Below, piece by piece: positions 1 to 7,549 of a DNA stretch of 23,868 bases. Every line of letters begins with the position of its first letter. Positions within the stretch are counted from its first letter, which is position 1. The position numbers and the translations under genes are program-made. This DNA is from a virus. The notes beneath the pieces are model-generated. The model was not told where the DNA came from, ran no database searches, and saw nothing but the letters and a program-made list of their open reading frames with translations. The stretch lies in the IMG/VR virus record IMGVR_UViG_3300034355_000065, positions 1-23,868 of that record; one strand, given 5' to 3'.

Positions 1-258
1 GCGGCCATGGTGTTCTGGCACTACCCACAGGTGACGAAGGTGAAGACCTCGTTCATCTGGCTCAAGTTCGACGAGGTGACAAACGCCACGTACGAGCGCC
101 GCTTCCTTGACTCGCTGTGGCGGGCACTGGAGCCTCGCTTTGACATGGTGCAGGAAGTCATCGACCTCGGCGTGTTCAAGACCAAGCCATCGGGCCTGTG
201 CCCATGGTGCCCAGCGAAGGGGTTCTGCCCTGACGCACGACTGAAAGGTAAACGATGA
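1..258 (+). CDS. RecB/Cas4-like PD-(D/E)XK nuclease, C-terminal part (partial)
   Basis: The frame is open from the first base, so the gene starts left of the window and only about 85 codons are visible. The visible part carries a Cys cluster near its end (GLCPWCPAKGFCPDA), the usual C-terminal iron-sulfur or zinc cluster of RecB/Cas4-type exonucleases. It follows a helix-rich stretch typical of phage members of that family. The catalytic D/E-x-K residues would lie upstream and cannot be seen. The internal ATG at 7 is probably not the true start, because the family is much longer. The stop overlaps the next start as ATGA, so the genes are translationally coupled. Position ahead of VRR-NUC and SNF2 genes fits a phage recombination/replication module. 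The fold assignment rests on the Cys pattern and context only. Confidence 0.6.
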   Translation, partial: AAMVFWHYPQVTKVKTSFIWLKFDEVTNATYERRFLDSLWRALEPRFDMVQEVIDLGVFKTKPSGLCPWCPAKGFCPDARLKGKR

Positions 259-494
259 GCAACAGATACAAGTGCGTGCAGTGTGACAACATTTGCCAAG
301 AGGGCGAAGTGCTGCACTCACAAAATCCATTCGACTCAACAGAAGCAATCGTAGGCTGCCCGCTTTGCAAAAGCGTTGACTCGCTTGTCACGGCCTGTGA
401 AGTGCCCGACTGCACACGAGAAGCCAGCTGCGGCTGGCCAAGCCCTACGGGGTTTCACGTTACATGCGGTCAACACATGGAGCACAACAAATGA
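255..494 (+). CDS. Small Cys-rich zinc-binding protein, function unknown
   Basis: This 79-residue protein has ten Cys. C7-x2-C10 and C35-x2-C38 look like one zinc ribbon, with C14 extra. C48, C53, C59, C71 and H74 could form a second metal site. There is no signal peptide or membrane segment. The start overlaps the preceding nuclease stop and its own stop overlaps the next gene's ATG (both ATGA), so it is made in step with two nucleases. I do not recognise the family. A nucleic-acid-binding or nuclease accessory role is possible from the zinc ribbons and neighbours, but nothing in the sequence proves it. Confidence 0.75.
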   Translation: MSNRYKCVQCDNICQEGEVLHSQNPFDSTEAIVGCPLCKSVDSLVTACEVPDCTREASCGWPSPTGFHVTCGQHMEHNK

Positions 495-802
495 AAAAGG
501 AAGAAGATGTCAAGAAAGTGGTTAAGGCTGTACTCAAGAGCACGCCGGATTGCTGGTGGTTTATGCCTCCTGCCAATGGTTTTGGCCGCGCTGGTATCCC
601 TGACTTTGTGGGTATCGTCAACGGTCTCGGCTTTGCTGTGGAGACAAAGTTCGGCAAGGGCACTACTACAGCGAATCAAGAGCGCGAGATTGCAGCGGCA
701 ACGCAAGCAGGCGGAGAAGTCTGGATCGTAAGAGAAACCAACGTGGACGAATGGGCGCTCACATTTAAAGCATGGGTGGCACTGAATGCTCGTAATACCT
801 GA
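491..802 (+). CDS. VRR-NUC domain nuclease
   Basis: A 103-residue protein spanning essentially one VRR-NUC domain, the PD-(D/E)XK-fold nuclease found stand-alone in phages and fused in eukaryotic FAN1. Visible signature residues are E5 in the first helix, the G-I-P-D block with D38, the E51-T-K53 catalytic pair, and Q63 in the following helix. An in-frame ATG at 464 would add nine residues. The start at 491 is preferred because it overlaps the upstream stop as ATGA and matches the family N-terminus. Its end overlaps the SNF2 helicase start by 17 bases. In many phages VRR-NUC and SNF2 genes are adjacent, which implies joint action on branched or recombining DNA. The exact substrate is not known from sequence. 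Confidence 0.88.
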   Translation: MKKEEDVKKVVKAVLKSTPDCWWFMPPANGFGRAGIPDFVGIVNGLGFAVETKFGKGTTTANQEREIAAATQAGGEVWIVRETNVDEWALTFKAWVALNARNT

Positions 803-2336
803 CAAGCGCAAGATCATCATCAACAGCAATGAGAATGCAGCTGTTGCGCGAGCCATCCCCCATGCCAAGCTGTTGCAGCACAACGGCGAAGACATGCTGG
901 CTATGCCGTATGGTGTTGACGAGTCGATGGTTCTCAAGAACCTTGGCTTCAGTGTGCCCGCGCCGATCTTGCAATACTACAACTGGCCGGGTCGCTTCGC
1001 AGCGATGGAACACCAGAAGGACACTGCAGCGTTCTTGACCATGCACAAGCGTGCCCTGTGTCTCAACGCGCCGGGTACTGGCAAGTCCATCAGCTCGATC
1101 TGGGCTGCTGACTTCCTACTCGATGAAGGTGTAGCCAAGAAGGTGCTCATCATCGCTCCGCTGTCCACGGTGAAAGTCGTGTGGGGTCGTGAGCTCAAGC
1201 ATCACCTGCCGCACCGCTCGTTTGTGATCTGCACAGGCACGAAGCAAAAGCGCCTCGACCTGCTGGCTACGCCCGGGGTGCAGTACGTCATCATCAACCA
1301 TGACGGGTTCACCAATATGGCTGCAGAGCTCAAGGACTTCGACGTGGTGATCTACGACGAGGCGACAGCGCTGAAGTCACCGAGCTCACAGCGGTACAAG
1401 ATATTCGCCAAGTGGATGACCAAGAACCAGCCGTGGCTGTGGATGCTGACGGGCACGCCCATCTCGCAGACACCAGCTGACGCATGGACACTGGCACGCC
1501 TTGTGGATTCGCCGCAGTGCCCAAAGAGCTTCACCACGTTCAAGGACTTGGTGATGCAGAAGGTGACGACGTTCCGCTGGGTGCCGCGTGCTGACGCGCT
1601 GGAGACATGCCGCAAGGTGCTGCAGCCTTCGATCCGGTTCTCGCTGGACGAGTGCAAGGACTTGCCTGACACCAACTTCGTGGGCCGCAAGACCGAGCTG
1701 ACCAAGCAGCAAGAGAAGGCGTTCAAGGACATGAAGGACAAGGCCGTGACGATCTTCGCTGGTGGCGAAGTGACTGCGCCCAACGCCGCTGTGGTGCTGG
1801 CCAAGCTGCTGCAAATCTGCTGCGGTTCGGTCATCAGCGAGACCGGTGTGATTGACATGGATGACTCAGAGAGGTACAATACACTCACTGAATTACTCAC
1901 GGAGATCGGCGACAAAGCAATCATCTTCATGCCGTTCAAAGCGTCACAACAGCGCTTGTTGAGCAGGCTCATCACAGATGGTTTCGATGCTGCGATGGTC
2001 AACGGAGACACAAGCAAGAAGGAACGTGATCAGATATTCAACGACTTTCAGCACACGGACAAGCCGCAGATTTTGCTGGCTCACCCCAAGGTTGCTGCAC
2101 ACGGTTTGACACTGACACGTGCGAAGGACATCATTTGGTTTGCGCCTATTTATTCACTTGAGCAATACGAGCAGGCCAATGCGAGGATTCGCCGGTTGAC
2201 GACAACTGGCAAAACGACTGTGTGGCACATCTGGGCCACCGGCTTTGAAGCAGAGTTATACCGCCGACTCCGCGCAAAGAAAAACACACTGGCGGAGTTT
2301 TTGAATTTGGTGCAAGGCATCAACAGTGACGAGTAA
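786..2336 (+). CDS. SNF2-family superfamily 2 DNA helicase/translocase
   Basis: The 516-residue protein has the ordered SF2 motifs: Walker A APGTGKS at 95-101, motif Ia IIAPLSTV near 123-130, a DEAH-type box DEAT at 191-194, and motif III LTGTP at 221-225. The second RecA lobe begins near 370, with motif V around AHGLTLT and motif VI QANARIRR at 463-470. The spacing and the Q-x-x-x-R-x-x-R finger fit SNF2/Rad54-like double-strand DNA translocases. Family members couple ATP hydrolysis to DNA translocation or remodelling. Phage members sit beside VRR-NUC nucleases, as here, in replication/recombination modules. The N-terminal 70 residues lack a recognised domain. Downstream, the GAGG at 2342-2345 is the ribosome site for the next gene. 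Confidence 0.92.
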   Translation: MLVIPDKRKIIINSNENAAVARAIPHAKLLQHNGEDMLAMPYGVDESMVLKNLGFSVPAPILQYYNWPGRFAAMEHQKDTAAFLTMHKRALCLNAPGTGKSISSIWAADFLLDEGVAKKVLIIAPLSTVKVVWGRELKHHLPHRSFVICTGTKQKRLDLLATPGVQYVIINHDGFTNMAAELKDFDVVIYDEATALKSPSSQRYKIFAKWMTKNQPWLWMLTGTPISQTPADAWTLARLVDSPQCPKSFTTFKDLVMQKVTTFRWVPRADALETCRKVLQPSIRFSLDECKDLPDTNFVGRKTELTKQQEKAFKDMKDKAVTIFAGGEVTAPNAAVVLAKLLQICCGSVISETGVIDMDDSERYNTLTELLTEIGDKAIIFMPFKASQQRLLSRLITDGFDAAMVNGDTSKKERDQIFNDFQHTDKPQILLAHPKVAAHGLTLTRAKDIIWFAPIYSLEQYEQANARIRRLTTTGKTTVWHIWATGFEAELYRRLRAKKNTLAEFLNLVQGINSDE

Positions 2337-2352
2337 GAAACGAGGTAACTGA

Positions 2353-2745
2353 ATGAACTACGACATTGCCGCAGAGCGGTACCTGCAGGTTCGCAAAGAG
2401 ATTGACGATCTCGAACGCGAGCACAAGACAACCAAGGGCAAGCTCACAGAAAAGCTGGTGGCCCTTGAAAACTGGATGACAGCGAAAGCACAGGAAGACG
2501 GACTGGAGACAGTCAAGACTCCGCACGGTACGGCCTACTGGTCTACCCATCACACCGCAACAGTTGGTTCTCGTGAAGAGTTCTTCAGCTTTTGCAAAGA
2601 GCACGATGCTTGGGACATGGTTGAGAGCCGAGCATCAAAGACGGGGGTCAAGAGTTACATCGAGGCCAACGGCGCACCTCCACCCGGGGTAAATTTCTCA
2701 TCGACAAAAGTGTTCAACATGCGCAAAGCGCAATCCAAGGAGTAA
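2353..2745 (+). CDS. Coiled-coil protein of the replication module, function unknown
   Basis: A 130-residue protein. Residues about 7-45 are a charged helix with coiled-coil character, followed by a short beta-like segment (TPHGTAYW) and a helical C-terminal half ending in a basic tail. The arrangement of coiled coil followed by a small mixed domain loosely recalls Gam-like or Gp157-like recombination proteins, but I cannot match a family signature. It lies 16 bases after the helicase gene, with GAGG at 2342-2345 as ribosome site, and 4 bases before the ssDNA-binding-like gene. Co-expression with both suggests a replication or recombination accessory role (inference). Confidence 0.75.
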   Translation: MNYDIAAERYLQVRKEIDDLEREHKTTKGKLTEKLVALENWMTAKAQEDGLETVKTPHGTAYWSTHHTATVGSREEFFSFCKEHDAWDMVESRASKTGVKSYIEANGAPPPGVNFSSTKVFNMRKAQSKE

Positions 2746-2749
2746 CTAA

Positions 2750-3649
2750 ATGAGCAACATGATCGCAAACGTCCCAGCGCACATCGCAGCGCGTATCGCA
2801 GCCCGCCAACAGGCTGGCACCAAGTCTTCCGTGGCATCTGCCATCGTCTCTGATGGCGTGAGCATTCCGCGTATCAGCATCCGTGCTGGCCGCTATCGCC
2901 TGAACGAAGAAGGCGTTGAGACCACCGTGGGCGTGACGTTGGACACCATCATCGTGGGTGCCAACCCCCGCGTCTCCAAAGTGTTCTACGCCAAAGCCTT
3001 CGACGCATCTGCTGAGAATGTCCGCCCTGACTGCTGGTCCAACGATGGCCTGAAGGCTGACGCAAGCATTGACGCTCCTGTGCACAACGCCTGCGCTGAC
3101 TGCCCCAACAACGTGCTGGGCTCCAAGATTCTGCCCTCGGGTGCCAAGTCCAAGATGTGCGCTGACCAGCGTCACCTCGCCGTTGTGGCTGCTGCTGACC
3201 CCACCAAGGTCTACAGCCTGACTGTGCCTGTCAGCGGCATGAAAGCTCTGCGCGAATACTTCAAGGAACTGGGCAACTATGGCATCGGACCTGAAGAAGT
3301 CGTGACTGAGCTTGGCTTCGACGACGCAGCCAGCTTCCCCAAGATCACCTTCAAGCAGAAGGGCTATGTGCCAGAGAAGGCCATTGAGCGTGTGGACAAC
3401 CTGTTGACAAGTGACCCTGTTAAAGTGGCTACTCGTCAGATGGCTCCTACTGCTGCAGGCCCAGCACTGGCTGCCCCCAAGGCGCAGACTGCGATCGCCG
3501 CTCCTGCTGTGGATGATGCCTACGAGGAAGAGGCTGCCGCTGCTCCAGCACCTGTGGTTGCTGCTACACCAAAGGCCAAGCCTTCGGTTGCCCCAGTAAA
3601 AGCGTCGGATGAATTGGCTGCTAAACTCGACAGCCTGTTCGACGAGTAA
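2750..3649 (+). CDS. Putative phage single-stranded DNA-binding protein
   Basis: The 299-residue protein has a beta-rich core (about residues 35-200) interrupted by four Cys at 95, 115, 118 and 137, which could bind one zinc ion as in gp32-like proteins. A long Ala/Pro/Lys-rich low-complexity linker runs from about 215 to 285. The extreme C-terminus is short and acidic (KLDSLFDE). An acidic tip on a flexible linker is the hallmark by which SSBs recruit replication partners. Neighbouring helicase, nuclease and primase genes agree. The OB fold itself cannot be confirmed by eye, and a DUF2815-like recombination-associated protein is the main alternative. A strong intrinsic terminator follows the gene directly, consistent with a highly expressed stoichiometric protein. 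Confidence 0.65.
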   Translation: MSNMIANVPAHIAARIAARQQAGTKSSVASAIVSDGVSIPRISIRAGRYRLNEEGVETTVGVTLDTIIVGANPRVSKVFYAKAFDASAENVRPDCWSNDGLKADASIDAPVHNACADCPNNVLGSKILPSGAKSKMCADQRHLAVVAAADPTKVYSLTVPVSGMKALREYFKELGNYGIGPEEVVTELGFDDAASFPKITFKQKGYVPEKAIERVDNLLTSDPVKVATRQMAPTAAGPALAAPKAQTAIAAPAVDDAYEEEAAAAPAPVVAATPKAKPSVAPVKASDELAAKLDSLFDE

Positions 3650-3671
3650 TAGAATCCTCGAAAAACAAACC

Positions 3672-3694
3672 CCCCGGCTGAGGCCGGGGTTTTT
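3672..3694 (+). terminator. Rho-independent terminator after the SSB-like gene
   Basis: A perfect 7-bp stem, CCCCGGC (3672-3678) and GCCGGGG (3683-3689), closes a TGAG loop and is followed at once by five T (3690-3694). It lies 22 bases after the SSB-like stop and before the primase-helicase start. It would reduce read-through into the replication enzyme genes. Confidence 0.9.
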
Positions 3695-3699
3695 CATCT

Positions 3700-3713
3700 A
3701 GGGGCATGTCTTG
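3700..3713 (+). promoter_or_regulatory. Shine-Dalgarno and TTG start of the primase-helicase
   Basis: AGGGG at 3700-3704 is followed after six bases by TTG at 3711, which opens the long frame. An ATG at 3706 lies in another frame, one base from the Shine-Dalgarno, which is too close for good use, and that frame stops after about 45 codons. The TTG is therefore the best-supported start and implies reduced initiation. Confidence 0.7.
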
Positions 3714-6674
3714 GACACCAAACACTTTCTTACTCGCGTATTTGCCCAGCTCGACGAACTCGTTATCAGCGTCCACAAGCCAGACCCAAGCGGCAAAGTT
3801 GCCCGTGGTTTTTTCTGGAACAGGGGCTCGTTTACGGACATCGACGCGGCTGTAGCAGCTATCTCTCAGTGGGACTCAGAGCCCAACACCACGGTCTACT
3901 TCGGCGTGGGTGCATTTGCAGGCCACGGCTATGACGATGACGGCAAGCAGAAGTGGTACCGCAAACAAGAACACGCAACATGGTTCAAGGCATTGGCCCT
4001 TGACCTCGACATCGGCCCAGACAAACCGTATGCCACTCAGAAAGAGGGCTGGACTGTGATGAAGGAGGCACTGACGAAGATCGGTATGCCGCCACCCATG
4101 ATTATCTCGTCCGGTAACGGCATCCACCTGTACTGGCCACTCACTTCACCAATCAGCAAAGCGCACTGGGTCAAAGCATCCACAGCGCTGCGCGTTGCGC
4201 TAGAAGAGCACGGAGTTGAAATTGACACCTCGAAGATTCACGACCCATCCATGGTGCTTCGCCCCGTTGGTACGCACCACAAAAAGCAGCAGCCATGGAA
4301 AGATGTCCGGTGTGTTGCGGACAGCGCAGACTTCGATGCAGTTGCGCTCTTCGGTACGCTCAAGCCGTGGTTCGGCAAGAGTGCCAAACTATCATCCACT
4401 GCGCTCACGCCACGTGCAGGCAAGCCCAAGTCATCCATCCTCGACGCAGTACTCAACACCAATGATGTCGTCCTCGATGCCGTGGCATCTCGTTGTAACC
4501 AAGTGGGAGCTCTTGTTTCTTCTGGTGGTGTGCTTGATGCCGCTGGTCGACCTGTAGAAGAGCCGCTGTGGCGTGCGTCACTGGGCCTTGCCAAGCACTG
4601 CACGGACCCACAGGAAGCCATCGTAAAGTTGGCTGGGCTACACAAGGACTTTGACCTCGACACCAACCTCGACAAGATCAACGGTTGGAAAGGTACAGGG
4701 CCAACAACCTGCGCGAAGTTCGAGCAGCTGTGCTCCAAGGGCTGTGAGGGATGCCCGAGTCGTGGAAAGATCACAAGCCCAGCGCAGTTGTCTGTGGTGA
4801 CTGAAGTGGCCGTAGAGACTGAGGCTGGCGAAGAGATCGTGCTTACGCTGCCCAAGGGCTACGTGGTGCAGAACGGGCAGATTTACCGCGAGGTCAAGAC
4901 AGAGGTCACGACGACCGATGCCAACGGCAATACCGTGGCGCAAGACGTGGTTGAGTTCGACCACGTGAGCCAGTATGAGATGCACATCACGGGTGTGTAC
5001 AACGACGACGAGAGCGGCAAGTCAGCATTCAAGCTGATGGTCAAGTACCCGATGACTGGCTGGAAAGAAAAGCCTCATGACATGTCGGTGCTGGCTTCAG
5101 TAGGCAAAGACTTCAGCGCGTTCTTGCTCAACCGCCAGATTTACGTCAAGAACATTGGCCAACAAGAAAAAGTACGGGGATTTTTAATGGATTACTTAAC
5201 GATGGTGCAGCAGCAGACACCAACTGGGCAGGACTACGTGAGCTTCGGCTGGCAAGATGATGGCTCGTTCATGTGTGGCCCGACACTGCTTGGTGCACAG
5301 CACGACAACATCGACACGCGCTTGCGTGGCCCAGCGAAGGCATTCGAGAATTTGATCGGCCCACACGGCTCTCGCGAAGAGTGGATTCGCGGCATGGACA
5401 TGCTCAACCGTCCGGGTTCAGAGACGATACGCTCCGCTGTGCTGCTGGCATTGACTGGCATCCTCGGGCCTGTGGCTGGTAACGGCACCGTCGTGGTGTC
5501 CATCTACTCAACAGAGACGACTACGGGCAAGACACTGTCACTGATTGCCGCCAATAGCCTCATCGGCACGCCCAAGCAACTGTTCCTGAGCCAGAAGGAC
5601 ACGGCCAACGCCCTGTACAAGCAGCGCGGTGTGCTCAACAGCTTGCCATGCTGCATCGACGAGATGACTGCAGCTGACGACAAAGACATCGCTGACATGA
5701 CGTATCAGCTGAGCATGGGCCGCGAGAAGGTGTCCATGACCAAAGATCGCGATTTGCGAGACCCTGCGTCGTGGGATGGCCCCACACTGATGACAACCAA
5801 CATCTCGCTGTGGCAGAAGTTCGAGGGTGCACAGGCTGGCAACGAGCCGCTCAAAGCCCGATGCTTGGAGTTGCCACAACATGACCGCACGTTCATCGAG
5901 ACCCGTGAAGACGGCAAGAGCGATGGCTATGAGTTCTTCGACATCATGGCCAAGAACAACGGCTGGGCTTTCCCAGAGCTGGTGCAGGTGGTGATCGATA
6001 AGGGCGGTCCAGAGGCTGTGTGGAAGTGGGCCGAGGCATCGTTCATGAAGACGTTCAACTTTGTGTTCGAGCCGCAGGAGCGCTTCTATCGTACGGCCAT
6101 CATTGCTGCATGGGGTATGGGACGGATTGGCCAAGCCTTGGGCCTGTTCCCGTTCGATGTGCAGGGCACCATTGACCACCTGATCTCGCACATCAAGAAG
6201 ACACGCCAGTTCACCATTGATCACAAGACCGATGTGTTCGACATCGTGGGCCAGTTCCTTGCAGAGCACAACGACCAGCTGGTCGAGTGCAAAGAGAAGT
6301 ATGGATCAGGTGTTGAGCAGGTCACACTGCCAGCACCAGAACGCGCCGTGGCGCGGGTCAAGATCGTCTACGACGACAAGAACCCCATCATGCCGGGTAG
6401 CCAAGTGGCGATCAACGCTGAGAAGCTGCGCTCATGGCTCAAGATCAAGCGTGATGGCTTGGACCGCATCGAGCGGGAGTTGGAGAACGAGAACGCATTG
6501 CTGCGCCGCCGTGACCGCGTCACGATGTTCAAGGGCTGCCCCAAGCACGCCCCGGGCCAGATGCAGTGCATGATCGTGAACCTGAACCACCCACGGTTCG
6601 TGGACAGCCTGACGGGCACCACAGCCCGCGCACAGAGTAAGATTGCACTGGCTGTTTTGGGAGCTGCAGCATGA
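3711..6674 (+). CDS. Primase-helicase: AEP-like primase domain plus DUF927-like helicase
   Basis: A 987-residue two-part replication enzyme. Residues about 1-220 look like an archaeo-eukaryotic-type primase: the metal-binding D98-L-D100 pair, SGNGIHLYW at 134-142, and a D178...RPVGTHHKK block. A probable zinc cluster follows at C334, C341, C345 and C348. The second half is a P-loop ATPase resembling DUF927/phage helicases: Walker A TTTGKT ending at T608, Walker B with D650-E651, and a sensor-like LMTTN at 693-697. The expected job is primer synthesis coupled to fork unwinding. The start is TTG (see regulatory entry); no in-frame ATG fits better. The gene follows a terminator, and its stop overlaps the next start as ATGA. 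No DNA polymerase is visible, so that gene presumably lies upstream of the window. Confidence 0.85.
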   Translation: MDTKHFLTRVFAQLDELVISVHKPDPSGKVARGFFWNRGSFTDIDAAVAAISQWDSEPNTTVYFGVGAFAGHGYDDDGKQKWYRKQEHATWFKALALDLDIGPDKPYATQKEGWTVMKEALTKIGMPPPMIISSGNGIHLYWPLTSPISKAHWVKASTALRVALEEHGVEIDTSKIHDPSMVLRPVGTHHKKQQPWKDVRCVADSADFDAVALFGTLKPWFGKSAKLSSTALTPRAGKPKSSILDAVLNTNDVVLDAVASRCNQVGALVSSGGVLDAAGRPVEEPLWRASLGLAKHCTDPQEAIVKLAGLHKDFDLDTNLDKINGWKGTGPTTCAKFEQLCSKGCEGCPSRGKITSPAQLSVVTEVAVETEAGEEIVLTLPKGYVVQNGQIYREVKTEVTTTDANGNTVAQDVVEFDHVSQYEMHITGVYNDDESGKSAFKLMVKYPMTGWKEKPHDMSVLASVGKDFSAFLLNRQIYVKNIGQQEKVRGFLMDYLTMVQQQTPTGQDYVSFGWQDDGSFMCGPTLLGAQHDNIDTRLRGPAKAFENLIGPHGSREEWIRGMDMLNRPGSETIRSAVLLALTGILGPVAGNGTVVVSIYSTETTTGKTLSLIAANSLIGTPKQLFLSQKDTANALYKQRGVLNSLPCCIDEMTAADDKDIADMTYQLSMGREKVSMTKDRDLRDPASWDGPTLMTTNISLWQKFEGAQAGNEPLKARCLELPQHDRTFIETREDGKSDGYEFFDIMAKNNGWAFPELVQVVIDKGGPEAVWKWAEASFMKTFNFVFEPQERFYRTAIIAAWGMGRIGQALGLFPFDVQGTIDHLISHIKKTRQFTIDHKTDVFDIVGQFLAEHNDQLVECKEKYGSGVEQVTLPAPERAVARVKIVYDDKNPIMPGSQVAINAEKLRSWLKIKRDGLDRIERELENENALLRRRDRVTMFKGCPKHAPGQMQCMIVNLNHPRFVDSLTGTTARAQSKIALAVLGAAA

Positions 6675-6859
6675 ACGTGTATGGCACTCCTTGGGAACTA
6701 GACGAGCCCTACGAAGTTAGCATTGCCAGAATCAAAGCCCTCGCTGCAAACGCGGGGACTCCGGGTCATAACGAATATGGACAGGCATTGCACGCATGTC
6801 ACGGGTACAGGCACGACGCTCACTACTGGGCATGGATTTCAAACAGGGGAAACGCATGA
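6671..6859 (+). CDS. Small protein of unknown function
   Basis: A 62-residue protein whose start overlaps the primase-helicase stop (ATGA) and whose stop overlaps the ATG of the NTP pyrophosphatase gene (ATGA). This perfect tiling is the main evidence that it is a real gene. It has an acidic N-terminus, a central helix and a His/Trp/Tyr-rich C-terminus (residues about 40-58). It has no Cys pair, signal peptide or membrane segment. I recognise no family. Confidence 0.6.
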   Translation: MNVYGTPWELDEPYEVSIARIKALAANAGTPGHNEYGQALHACHGYRHDAHYWAWISNRGNA

Positions 6860-7281
6860 GTATTGATTCGATCGAGTTGTGGCACCGTAGGGGTCGTCCT
6901 GACCCCACTGCCCGGGAACTGGACATTCAGATGGGATGCCACGTGGAGGAGTTCGTGGAGATGCTGGACTGCGTGCAGTTCAACGGCGGGTGGAATAACC
7001 TGCGCTACGAGCTCAAGCTGTTGGCTGACCGACTCAAGAGCGGACAGGAGAACGTGGTCATTCATGACCGCAAAGAGATGCTGGACTCGCTGGCCGATCA
7101 GATCGTCACGTCTGTCGGTGTTGGCCACTGCGCTGGCATGAAGATGACCGATGGGGTCGATGCCGTGAACCGCAGCAACTGGTCAAAGTACGACGAGAAC
7201 GGCAACCCTGTGTTCAACGAACATGGGAAAATAGCGAAGGGGCCGAACTACCGCCCTCCAGTGCTGAACAACCTTTACTGA
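6856..7281 (+). CDS. MazG-like all-alpha NTP pyrophosphohydrolase
   Basis: A 141-residue protein with the four-helix NTP-PPase layout. The first metal-binding helix contains E31, E32 and E35 (HVEEFVEML), and the second contains D77 and D81 (EMLDSLADQI). The C-terminal block VNRSNWSKYDENGNP...KGPNYRPP is characteristic of phage members related to phosphoribosyl-ATP pyrophosphohydrolase and MazG. These enzymes cleave (d)NTPs to monophosphate and pyrophosphate, or hydrolyse related nucleotides, and phages use them to shape nucleotide pools. An in-frame ATG at 6796 exists, but 6856 is preferred: it has AGGGGA at 6845-6850 and an ATGA overlap with the previous stop, and it starts at the conserved domain. 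The precise substrate cannot be read from sequence. Confidence 0.85.
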   Translation: MSIDSIELWHRRGRPDPTARELDIQMGCHVEEFVEMLDCVQFNGGWNNLRYELKLLADRLKSGQENVVIHDRKEMLDSLADQIVTSVGVGHCAGMKMTDGVDAVNRSNWSKYDENGNPVFNEHGKIAKGPNYRPPVLNNLY

Positions 7282-7290
7282 GGAACAACC

Positions 7291-7542
7291 ATGCCACGCA
7301 ACTACAAACAGGAATATGCCAACTACCAAGGCAAGCCAGAGCAAATCGCCAACCGTGCGAAACGCAACGCTGCCCGTTCCGAGATGGAGAAGAAGGGTGT
7401 GGTGTCCAAGGGTGACGGCAAAGACGTCGATCACAAGACGCCTATTGCCAAAGGCGGCGGCAACGGATCAGGCAACCTGCGTGCAGTGCCCAAGTCCGAA
7501 AACCGCTCCTTTGCCCGGACCAAGTCGGCCCGGATGAAGTAA
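7291..7542 (+). CDS. HNH endonuclease (small)
   Basis: An 83-residue protein with a clear HNH core: D47-H48-K-T-P-I, then a G-rich turn, N62-L63 and N71-R-S-F. The N-terminal half is a basic helix that probably binds DNA. There are no zinc-binding Cys pairs, as in many minimal phage HNH proteins. Phage HNH enzymes of this size may act as homing nucleases, nicking enzymes or packaging partners of the large terminase. No terminase is adjacent here, so the role is open. An AGGA about six bases upstream serves as ribosome site. It is the last gene of the rightward arm, and its TAA abuts the stop of the opposing 46-aa gene without a spacer. Confidence 0.88.
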   Translation: MPRNYKQEYANYQGKPEQIANRAKRNAARSEMEKKGVVSKGDGKDVDHKTPIAKGGGNGSGNLRAVPKSENRSFARTKSARMK

Positions 7543-7549
7543 TTACTTC
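7536..7549. repeat. 14-bp perfect palindrome at the convergent gene junction
   Basis: GAAGTAATTACTTC reads the same on both strands and is centred between the two back-to-back TAA stop codons (7540-7542 and 7543-7545). It arises because both genes end in G-AAG-TAA. As RNA it could form only a 5-bp stem with an AATT loop, so it is a weak terminator at best. Confidence 0.8.

Noticed and set aside
2714-3697. - strand frame of 327 codons opposite the SSB-like gene
   Set aside because: The + strand frame has a ribosome site, operon spacing, an acidic tail and a following terminator. The opposite frame is a Val/His/Gly-rich shadow.
5538-6269. - strand frame of 243 codons inside the primase-helicase gene
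   Set aside because: Overlaps the helicase Walker A and B region on the other strand and has no recognisable features.
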